Shown here one piece after another: positions 19,552-27,684 of a stretch of DNA of 64,000 nt; position 1 is the first letter of the stretch; every line of letters begins with the position of its first letter. The notes under the pieces were generated by a model, which did no database searches, was not told where the DNA came from, and saw only the letters and a list, made by a program, of their open reading frames with translations. The stretch is from Komagataella phaffii GS115 (taxonomy: Eukaryota > Ascomycota > Pichiomycetes > Pichiales > Pichiaceae). The position numbers and the translations under genes are program-made. Location of the stretch: assembly GCF_000027005.1 (NCBI RefSeq), contig NC_012963.1, positions 1,984,001 through 2,048,000 of the forward strand. The letters are read 5' to 3'.

Positions 19552-20928
19552 ATGAAGACGCTAAAACCACAGCTTCACATCCATATTAATAACAACCAGA
19601 AGGCGATCGGGGTTGACTCTTTCAAGACTCCTGTTGAACAGACACTACAGACACCTTCAAATCCCCCCAATCACGCTGGAGGAAGTAGTTTCTTTCCTTC
19701 TACAGCTGGTGATCCGGGCTTAGATAGTGGGTTTCAAACTCCCTACAACGGTAGCAGAAACGCGTCTGCGATATCGATAGGGATTTCCAAAGAGCACCCA
19801 AGTTATCAGAACGATGGAATGGATTTGGACGATATTGAGAGGCCGTTTCCCCTTACAAAGTGCTCTTCAGTCTCCTCCATGGCCTCATCGATAATGGCTG
19901 AAACAGAGCCATTGATTAACAATATCGAATTTGAAGAACGTTTTGACATGCTTCTATCTGAAATTTACATGAGCTACTCAATGAATCCAGAAACTACTCC
20001 CTTTAACATTAGGTTTCCTCCCGGAGGGGTCATTTCAATGGTGTCTAAGGACGTTTTTGATAGATGTCTGAAAGATAAGATCCCATTGGACAGAAATCCC
20101 GCAATAAACCATGAATTGTTTTCCACTAGGGAGCCATCTGTGGTACTTGCTATCATCCGTAAACGGTTACTAGATTTCTGTAACCGAAACATGGACGCGG
20201 ACTCTCAATACAGTCTATCCCGGCAAAATTCGGCCTGTTCAATTAATTTCCCTCAAACTTCACAAGCCCCCTTCTCTGCAGGATCATCATTCTCATCTAA
20301 TGCATCGACCTCAAGCACAACACAGGCGCCTAAAATGCAACGTGGAAAGCCTTCGTGGCTACACAGTAATCTCAATTCAAGAACAATCTCTAGTACAGAT
20401 TCGTTGGTTGATAGCGTCTCCCCACAGTTTTATAAAAACAAGAAGAGTAATGCAGGATTCACGATGGTTACTCCCCCCTCTTCTTCTCAAGGAGCAGGCT
20501 CATTTGTGGACGAGTTCAGTTTTGAAAGGAAGGAGCGATCGAACAACTCGACAACGTCTAGCAATGTGACTGGAATTGCAAGCGCGGGTCAGGGAAGAAT
20601 CCAGCCTCAGGTATTGTCTGTTCCATTTAACGTGCCTTCAACCACTAGCCCTCAATTTGCGAGTCCAATATTTACAGGAAGCTCGGATGGAGTTCCAGTT
20701 CTTCAATCACCTTTCCACGAAAAGGGCTCCTATTTTGGGAACAACACTCTATCTGCAGGCACTACCAAGCCTCCGAATACCACTAGGAAGTCTTCGCTCA
20801 GTAACGTTATCAATGCTGGAAGTGTTTCTGCACTGAAAGACCCATTAGATCTTGATTTGGACCCGTTATACAACGTTACATCTCAAAGAAAACGAGATTC
20901 GCTCAAGCTTAAACGAAACTTGAGGTAG
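19552..20928 (+). CDS. Ser/Thr/Pro-rich orphan protein with a short ordered core
   Basis: I do not recognise this 458-residue protein. The first ATG is at 19552 (MKTLKPQLHIHINNNQ); the frame is open a little upstream without an ATG. It is mostly low-complexity Ser/Thr/Asn/Pro sequence with many possible proline-directed phosphosites (FKTPVEQ, LQTPSN, FQTPYN, VTPPSS). One ordered-looking block lies at about residues 125-225: FEERFDMLLSEIYMSYSMNP, PFNIRFPPGGVISMVSKDVFDRCL and PSVVLAIIRKRLLDFCNRN. The C-terminus is basic (RKRDSLKLKRNLR), possibly a nuclear signal. The TP sites suggest a cyclin-dependent kinase substrate, but that is only inference. Confidence 0.75.
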   Translation: MKTLKPQLHIHINNNQKAIGVDSFKTPVEQTLQTPSNPPNHAGGSSFFPSTAGDPGLDSGFQTPYNGSRNASAISIGISKEHPSYQNDGMDLDDIERPFPLTKCSSVSSMASSIMAETEPLINNIEFEERFDMLLSEIYMSYSMNPETTPFNIRFPPGGVISMVSKDVFDRCLKDKIPLDRNPAINHELFSTREPSVVLAIIRKRLLDFCNRNMDADSQYSLSRQNSACSINFPQTSQAPFSAGSSFSSNASTSSTTQAPKMQRGKPSWLHSNLNSRTISSTDSLVDSVSPQFYKNKKSNAGFTMVTPPSSSQGAGSFVDEFSFERKERSNNSTTSSNVTGIASAGQGRIQPQVLSVPFNVPSTTSPQFASPIFTGSSDGVPVLQSPFHEKGSYFGNNTLSAGTTKPPNTTRKSSLSNVINAGSVSALKDPLDLDLDPLYNVTSQRKRDSLKLKRNLR

Positions 20929-21244
20929 GCAGGCTGGTCCTAGCTTTTTATAGTTTAATAGTATGTCTTTACCCGAGAGTAATTCACCCTCTACTCCACA
21001 TCCTTATGTAAGCCCACACGGTTATATGTCACGATAAGCTAGGCGAGAAACGGAAACGGGTTCGGATCAGTGTGCGCGAAGATTATATACATGTAATCAT
21101 TAGATAGATGCCACATATTTCATCACTCATTAATATGACATCATATCGTTACACAGTATTACTGTTATAAAGGCCTAGTGGATGTCCCTGAATTGGGGCT
21201 TTTGTGTCGGAAAGAAAAAACTCTATTCCATGGCTCTATTATAG
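20929..21244. promoter_or_regulatory. Intergenic promoter region of the Zn2Cys6 gene
   Basis: 316 bp with no recognised gene. Nothing with tRNA-like internal promoter boxes was found. Confidence 0.3.
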
Positions 21245-22903
21245 ATGACGGAGTCAATAGTCGCTAGCGTTCCGAAACCATTCGGTGTAACCAAATTTAG
21301 AGTGAAGAATCGCTCGTCCTTGGAAGTTCCAATCTATGATTCTTCGATTGGAGAATCCAAAAGGTATTCCTGTGTCAAGTGTCGCAAGCTGAAGAAGAAA
21401 TGTTCCAGAGAGTTCCCAGAATGTGCAACTTGCACAATGTCTGGCACTTACTGTAGATATACTGAGAGGAAGAAACGCAGAACTCAGTCAATGGCATCGC
21501 CAAGCGTGAAAGCTTCCTCTCTCTCTCCCGCCACCTTCAGGCCTAGGGAGGAACCAAATTATGTGCTTAGTAGCACAGACAAAAAGTTGAATAACACGTT
21601 CGGGCCAGAAGAGAAGGCTACGTCGCCTTATCCCACTCGTATTCACCTGCCCCCTATAGATACCCTCAAATTCTCAAGTTCATTGGATGTACTCCAATGT
21701 AAGTTGTTGTCCAATTCTTTCAATATTTCCTCAAACGGATCAAGCTACTCAATTATTCCTGTTCACTTGACTACAAAGTATTTCGAAGCCTTCCAGAGCT
21801 TTCAGGAGCAGGCTGGCACCTTCATTACTTGCGACGACATCAAGTCAAGTGAAGCTAACTCTCATTACACGCTGGCAAACGATAAAAATTTGGTTTGCAA
21901 GTTTAATCTAGTTGTCGCCATTGGAGCAACTTTCCTCTCTCACTCCCAACATAACATGCTTTCTTTTGAAGAACACAAATTGGGCACAAGTGCCCGGGAA
22001 AATGCCTTGGAGCTGATTTCCAAGGAAAATCTCATATCTAAAGATACCCTACCAATCACTGAGATTCTAATTCTAATCACGTTGTATACCTGCCTCGAGA
22101 GGGATCCATCACTGTCTTGGAATTTGATTGGAATGACCACTAGGAATTCTCTGTTGATGAACCTAAACCGCAACTCTGGTGACTCTGAATATAGCCAGCG
22201 ATTATTTTGGAGTTGTTACAATCTTGATAGACTGATTTCATTCTCCCTGATTCAACCTGTTGCACTAGAGGATGCTTACATCAATATTCCAATGATAGAC
22301 CACGAACAGTTCATAAGAATAACTTCACTGAGAGTCCTGGAAGGAAAGGTTTTGAAAAAGATTCATGGTCTTTCCAAGTCTGGTGGTTCTGAACTTGTCA
22401 CAGAGCTCAGAGGATTAGTTGATCGGTATGACGAAGTCATCACCGAATATTCCAAAGATCAACTGGCCTCCAGCAATTCCAAATTGTGGTTCCTTGCAGA
22501 ATACTACCATCTAGTGTTGTTACTTTATTATCCCTCACAGCTAGACTCAACGCCTTCAAAGTTCCAAATGGAGACTCTGGCTTCCGTCTGTTCCAAATTT
22601 CTTCCCTGCATCTACAACCTGCAAGTTACCAAAGTGCTCTTATACAACTGGATCAGTTTTTACAGAGTACTTAGTCTACTCTCTGCTCATCTTTACTGTG
22701 TAGATCACGGTGCTTCTCAGTTATCGGATAGCAGTATTGCAAAGTATTCGTCACTCCTTCAAGGCTACGTGAAATCATGGCCATTTACCACGGACTTGAT
22801 TAAGATCGTGGAATCCCTACCTAAAATGTTACCTAATGAAGCCTTGACTTCCTACAAACAATTGTTAAAGCAACATTCTATAAGAATAAGCAACATTCTG
22901 TAA
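21245..22903 (+). CDS. Zn(II)2Cys6 fungal transcription factor
   Basis: A 552-residue binuclear zinc cluster regulator. The six cysteines at residues 43, 46, 53, 60, 63 and 70 (CxxCx6Cx6CxxCx6C) lie in YSCVKCRKLKKKCSREFPEC, followed by the basic linker RKKRR. The middle region contains the fungal transcription factor domain, recognisable by LFWSCYNLDRLISFSL. The target genes cannot be told from sequence, and I assign no orthologue. The stop is only 7 bp from the convergent THG1 stop. Confidence 0.88.
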   Translation: MTESIVASVPKPFGVTKFRVKNRSSLEVPIYDSSIGESKRYSCVKCRKLKKKCSREFPECATCTMSGTYCRYTERKKRRTQSMASPSVKASSLSPATFRPREEPNYVLSSTDKKLNNTFGPEEKATSPYPTRIHLPPIDTLKFSSSLDVLQCKLLSNSFNISSNGSSYSIIPVHLTTKYFEAFQSFQEQAGTFITCDDIKSSEANSHYTLANDKNLVCKFNLVVAIGATFLSHSQHNMLSFEEHKLGTSARENALELISKENLISKDTLPITEILILITLYTCLERDPSLSWNLIGMTTRNSLLMNLNRNSGDSEYSQRLFWSCYNLDRLISFSLIQPVALEDAYINIPMIDHEQFIRITSLRVLEGKVLKKIHGLSKSGGSELVTELRGLVDRYDEVITEYSKDQLASSNSKLWFLAEYYHLVLLLYYPSQLDSTPSKFQMETLASVCSKFLPCIYNLQVTKVLLYNWISFYRVLSLLSAHLYCVDHGASQLSDSSIAKYSSLLQGYVKSWPFTTDLIKIVESLPKMLPNEALTSYKQLLKQHSIRISNIL

Positions 22904-22910
22904 GGATCAA

Positions 22911-23726
22911 CTAGCTTTCCAACAACCAAGGTCTTTCGTTCCAGAACCCCTCATTAATAATGTCTATGTGATATTTTTGTATTTTAGCTTTTCTGAATTT
23001 TTTTCGTAGTCTATCCTTTTGCCTCTTTGATAATTCTCTTTCGTTCAGACTCGGCTGGTCATCCTTAAGTTCCCACTCTCGGATCAAAACCGTCCCCTTC
23101 TTGTAAATTTCTGCCTCATCGTTGTAATTGATGCCCAATTCCGTGAAAAGAATTTCGTTCTTGTCACTGGACAGAGTTCCCATCAATCTTTTCTCGGATT
23201 CCTGTGGGGTAAGCCCTTTTTTCAGGATCAATTGCCAAAAGGTGGTATTGTATAAGTTATTAATATGGCAGTCTACTTGTCTCCAACTGAAATAGTCCTT
23301 CACATTCTGTTGATTAGGATAAAGGACAACTCTGGCATCAAAGGTAGGTAATCTTTCTGGAGTTAGCGGGGAATTGGGAAAATAGTCCTTCCAGTAGAAA
23401 TTATAGTAAGCTGTGAACGTGGAACTAAACGTGCTGGTCAATTTGGCCTCCCTTCTTTCAAATATCTCACAATTTTTCTGGAGAAGAAACGAGTATTCAT
23501 CAGAGTCCCCATAAGCCAGCAAGGCTTCTGGGATCTTCTCCATAACCGATTGTGCTGCTTTGTTCATCAGTTCCAATGCATTCAGGTCGTTTGGCTTTTC
23601 AAACTTGTAGGTCTCTGAAAGTTTGTGAAACCCCCTTCCATCGACCCGTACCACCATATATGTTTCTGGGAGCAGATAAACCTCCTTTTCAAAGGCTTTC
23701 ACATACTCAAACTTCGAGTTGGCCAT
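22911..23726 (-). CDS. THG1: tRNA(His) guanylyltransferase
   Basis: Thg1 adds the G at position -1 of tRNA(His), in the 3'-5' direction, which histidyl-tRNA synthetase needs for recognition. The 271 residues exceed yeast Thg1 (237) through a longer basic tail (KDRLRKKFRKAKIQKYH). Signature segments are VRVDGRGFHKLSE with the first catalytic Asp, GDSDEYSFLL with the second metal-binding acid, LPTFDARVVLYP, and the HINNLYNTTFW helix. The start MANSKFEYVKAFE matches the family. RPA135 is divergent. Confidence 0.95.
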   Translation of the reverse strand: MANSKFEYVKAFEKEVYLLPETYMVVRVDGRGFHKLSETYKFEKPNDLNALELMNKAAQSVMEKIPEALLAYGDSDEYSFLLQKNCEIFERREAKLTSTFSSTFTAYYNFYWKDYFPNSPLTPERLPTFDARVVLYPNQQNVKDYFSWRQVDCHINNLYNTTFWQLILKKGLTPQESEKRLMGTLSSDKNEILFTELGINYNDEAEIYKKGTVLIREWELKDDQPSLNERELSKRQKDRLRKKFRKAKIQKYHIDIINEGFWNERPWLLES

Positions 23727-23926
23727 GATCTTCTGGACTACACGAAAGAACTTTATCTATCACATCGACTTGGTTCAATGTTCCTGGTCACGTGAGTACT
23801 CTCGTAACTCTCCCGGAATTGCCTTGATTCTTATTTTTTTTTTTCTATTGTAAGCATATTTTCTTTTTCCCTCCCTCTAAAAAATTTTCAGACTGTTCCT
23901 AAGAGAGATCGAATCCACAGCCAACA
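23727..23926. promoter_or_regulatory. Divergent promoter THG1 / RPA135 with TCACGTGA and an RRPE-like tract
   Basis: TCACGTGA, an E-box of Cbf1/Pho4 type, lies at 23788-23795. CTAAAAAATTTTCAGA near 23876-23893, just upstream of the RPA135 start, is a good match to the RRPE found upstream of ribosome-production genes. A poly-T run at about 23838-23847 may help exclude nucleosomes. Confidence 0.5.
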
Positions 23927-26900
23927 ATGAAGGCATCGTTCAAGACTTTGGAGCGTGAGAATCGATTCAAGAACCCGCCTACGGATAAATCGGCTTTCCC
24001 TTTGTTGGAACAGGCTGTAGCTCCACATATCGGGTCGTTCAATGCTCTTACTGATGGGCTCAATGGTGGATTGTTGAACTTAGCAGTTAAGGATATCGGA
24101 GCCAAAACCATATTTGATAGCAACGATCCTTCAAGATTAGGAAACAAATTGAAGATACGAGTAGATGCAGTTCAGTTGGCTAAGCCGTCTGTGGCTGTTG
24201 GAGATAAATTGTCCGTTAACAGGAAGACACTACCATCTGAATGCAGAGAGAGAATGATCACATATAAATCCAGATTCATGCTGAAAGTATGCTGGTCCGT
24301 CAACGATGGCCCAGAAGAAACAGAAATCAGAGAGGCTGGTCAAATTCCTGTCATGCTAAAGTCAAACAGATGTCATCTTGAGAAAATGTCACCCAATGAA
24401 CTGGTGAAGAACAAAGAGGAAAGTGACGAGCTTGGAGGGTATTTCATTGTCAACGGTATTGAAAAACTAGTCAGAATGTTGATTGTTCAAAGAAGAAACC
24501 ATCCAATGGCTCTTATTAGACCTAGTTTTGGAAACAGAGGCGATTCTTATACCCAATTTGGTATTCAAATAAGAGCTGTCAGACCAGACCAGACTTCACA
24601 GACAAATGTTCTTCATTACTTGAAAGACGGTAACGTTACCTTCAGGTTCAGTTGGAGAAAGAATGAGTATTTGGTCCCCGTCCCTATGATTTTGAAGGCC
24701 CTAGTGGAGACCAATGACCGTGAAATTTTTGACGGTATAGTGGGCTCTGAAACTTCCAATTCGTTCTTGACTGATCGTTTGGAATTACTGTTGAGAAATT
24801 ATAAGCATTACAAGTTAGTTTCGAAACAGGAAACTTTGGCCTATCTTGGAGACAAGTTCAGAGTCGTCTTTAACGCAACACCTGATGTATCCGATGTCGA
24901 TGTGGGTAAGGAAGTACTGAGAAGAATCGTCCTTGTCCATCTACCCGACAACAGAGATAAATTCAGATTGTTACTATTCATGATTAGAAAACTTTATGCA
25001 TTAGTTTCTGGAGATTGCTGCCCCGATAATCCAGATGCTACCCAACATCAAGAAGTCTTATTGGGAGGATTCCTTTATGGTATGATTATTAAAGAAAAAA
25101 TTGAAGAATACCTGGCCAGTATTCGATTACAAATCCAAACAGACATTAATAGAGGCTATCCAGTGAATTTTGACGAACCGAAGTATATGTCTCGTGTTTT
25201 TCAAAGAATCAATGAGAATATTGGTAAGAAACTACAGTATTTCTTGTCTACTGGTAACCTGGTTTCCCAAACGGGATTGGATTTGCAGCAAGTTTCGGGT
25301 TATACAGTTGTCGCAGAGAAAATCAACTTCTATAGATTTATCTCTCATTTCCGAATGGTTCATAGAGGTTCATTCTTTGCCGAATTGAAGACAACCACAG
25401 TTAGAAAATTACTTCCAGAATCTTGGGGATTTTTGTGTCCTGTGCACACACCAGATGGTTCTCCATGTGGTTTATTGAACCACTTGGCTCACAAGTGTAA
25501 AATATCCACCGAAGAATCGGATGTTTCGAAGGTGCCTAAAGTTCTATCAAAACTGGGCGTATCTGCCAATCATGTTTTTGCCGCTGGACCTCAAATGTGT
25601 TGCGTTCAGTTAGATGGTAAGATCGTGGGATGGTGTACACATGAACAGGCTAAGATCGTTGCTGACACTTTGAGATTTTGGAAAGTGGAAGGTGGTCATG
25701 GCATTCCTCTTGATTTGGAAGTTGGTCATGTTCCACCTTCTTCTAGAGGTCAATATCCTGGACTATATCTCTTTGGAGGTCGTGCTAGGATGACTAGACC
25801 AGTCAGGTACCTACCTTTGGATAAAGAGGATATTATTGGCCCTTTCGAACAAGCATACATTAACATCGCTGTTACTCCGGAAGAGATTGAATCCAATGTT
25901 CATAGTCATGTCGAGTTTTCTCCAACCAACATTTTGTCAATTCTTGCGAATTTAACGCCATTTTCTGACTTCAACCAATCTCCAAGAAATATGTATCAGT
26001 GTCAGATGGGTAAGCAAACCATGGGTACACCTGGTGTTGCTTTGGTTCATCGAAGTGATAATAAGCTTTATCGTCTACAAACAGGACAAACTCCTATAGT
26101 AAAGGCTAATCTTTACGATGACTATGGAATGGACAATTTCCCCAATGGAACAAACGCGGTCGTTGCTGTCATTTCATACACTGGTTACGATATGGACGAT
26201 GCGATGATCATCAATAAATCGTCAGATGAACGTGGCTTTGGTTACGGTACCATGTATAAAGTTGAAGTGATTGATTTAGCTGACAGCAGAAGGAAAGGTG
26301 ATCCAATTACTCAACACTTTGGTTTTGGTACTGACGAGTGGCCTGAATCCTGGAAACAGAATCTCGATGAAGACGGATTACCAGCTATTGGGACTCTAGT
26401 TAATGAGGGAGATCCCATAGTGGCATACTATGATGACACCCTTGGTAAGACCAAGGTGAAGACTTATCATAGTTCAGAGCCTGCATACATTGAAGAGGTT
26501 AAACTGATAAGCGATGATTTGGGAGACTCGGAATTGCAAATGGTCACCATTAAGTACAGAATTACTAGACAACCTCAAATCGGTGATAAATTCTCCTCTA
26601 GACACGGACAGAAGGGTGTCTGTTCCCGGAAATGGCCTCAGATAGATATGCCATTTACTGAAACTGGAATACAACCTGATGTCATAATCAATCCGCACGC
26701 TTTCCCATCTCGTATGACCATTGGTATGTTTGTGGAATCTCTGGCTGGAAAAGCTGGAGCATTACATGGAATTGCTCAGGACTCTACTCCATGGAAGTTC
26801 AATGAAGATGATACGCCGGCTGATTTCTTCGGTGAGCAGCTAATTAGTGCCGGTTACAATTACCACGGTAATGAGCCAATGTATTCTGGTGTCACCGGTG

Positions 26901-27424
26901 AAGAATTGAGGGCCGATATTTACATTGGAGTGGTCTACTACCAACGGTTGAGACATATGGTTAACGATAAATTCCAGGTCAGATCTACGGGACCTGTCAA
27001 CAGCTTGACAATGCAACCAGTCAAGGGACGTAAGAGAAACGGAGGTATTCGTATTGGAGAGATGGAACGTGATGCTCTTATTGGGCACGGTACTGCGTTC
27101 TTATTACAAGACCGTCTGTTGAACTGTTCTGACTACACTCAAACATCTATATGTAAAGGCTGTGGATCGTTATTAAACACACAAACATCCGTTCCTCGTA
27201 TAGGCACGAAAGCCATGATCCACTGCCGTCGTTGTTCCACGAAGATCAATGACGTTACTGCCGGAACGACCGATGATATGGATCTCTGGGAAGATGGACA
27301 GGGAAACCGATACACTGGAGGCAACGATACAACCACTGTTGCCATTCCATTTGTGCTTAAATATTTAGACTCAGAGCTGTCTGCGATGGGTATTCGTATG
27401 AGATACAATGTGGAACCCAGTTAG
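23927..27424 (+). CDS. RPA135: RNA polymerase I second-largest subunit
   Basis: Rpa135 forms the RNA polymerase I active centre with Rpa190 and transcribes rDNA in the nucleolus. The 1165 residues compare with 1203 in yeast. TLERENRFKNPPTDKSAFPLL at the N-terminus is specific to the Pol I subunit rather than Rpb2 or Rpc128. Core motifs are HRGSFFAELKTTTVRKLLPE, GYDMDDAMIINKS, GDKFSSRHGQKG and NPHAFPSRMTIGM. The C-terminal zinc site (CKGCGSLL, then CRRCS) precedes the end LDSELSAMGIRMRYNVEPS. The ATG at 23927 is the natural start; the yeast N-terminal extension of about 15 residues is absent. Confidence 0.97.
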   Translation: MKASFKTLERENRFKNPPTDKSAFPLLEQAVAPHIGSFNALTDGLNGGLLNLAVKDIGAKTIFDSNDPSRLGNKLKIRVDAVQLAKPSVAVGDKLSVNRKTLPSECRERMITYKSRFMLKVCWSVNDGPEETEIREAGQIPVMLKSNRCHLEKMSPNELVKNKEESDELGGYFIVNGIEKLVRMLIVQRRNHPMALIRPSFGNRGDSYTQFGIQIRAVRPDQTSQTNVLHYLKDGNVTFRFSWRKNEYLVPVPMILKALVETNDREIFDGIVGSETSNSFLTDRLELLLRNYKHYKLVSKQETLAYLGDKFRVVFNATPDVSDVDVGKEVLRRIVLVHLPDNRDKFRLLLFMIRKLYALVSGDCCPDNPDATQHQEVLLGGFLYGMIIKEKIEEYLASIRLQIQTDINRGYPVNFDEPKYMSRVFQRINENIGKKLQYFLSTGNLVSQTGLDLQQVSGYTVVAEKINFYRFISHFRMVHRGSFFAELKTTTVRKLLPESWGFLCPVHTPDGSPCGLLNHLAHKCKISTEESDVSKVPKVLSKLGVSANHVFAAGPQMCCVQLDGKIVGWCTHEQAKIVADTLRFWKVEGGHGIPLDLEVGHVPPSSRGQYPGLYLFGGRARMTRPVRYLPLDKEDIIGPFEQAYINIAVTPEEIESNVHSHVEFSPTNILSILANLTPFSDFNQSPRNMYQCQMGKQTMGTPGVALVHRSDNKLYRLQTGQTPIVKANLYDDYGMDNFPNGTNAVVAVISYTGYDMDDAMIINKSSDERGFGYGTMYKVEVIDLADSRRKGDPITQHFGFGTDEWPESWKQNLDEDGLPAIGTLVNEGDPIVAYYDDTLGKTKVKTYHSSEPAYIEEVKLISDDLGDSELQMVTIKYRITRQPQIGDKFSSRHGQKGVCSRKWPQIDMPFTETGIQPDVIINPHAFPSRMTIGMFVESLAGKAGALHGIAQDSTPWKFNEDDTPADFFGEQLISAGYNYHGNEPMYSGVTGEELRADIYIGVVYYQRLRHMVNDKFQVRSTGPVNSLTMQPVKGRKRNGGIRIGEMERDALIGHGTAFLLQDRLLNCSDYTQTSICKGCGSLLNTQTSVPRIGTKAMIHCRRCSTKINDVTAGTTDDMDLWEDGQGNRYTGGNDTTTVAIPFVLKYLDSELSAMGIRMRYNVEPS

Positions 27425-27684
27425 AGTAGGAGTAGTATATGTATAATAGAAACGTTTACTTAGGAATTTCTCCGCCCGGCTTTGCACTAAGAAAATTGAT
27501 GCCAAGCCCATCGCTACGCGGGTGGAACAGATTATTTACAGGTAATTCTGCGAAAAGAAAAAGTAAAAGTTGGACAACTGTTATTTGCTTCTTTCCTGGT
27601 TGGATTGAATTTGTAAGTCCTCGTAACTTATTCTACTAGAAGAGCTATTGGATTGAACAGATTTGGGCATTTAGTGAACTCAGA

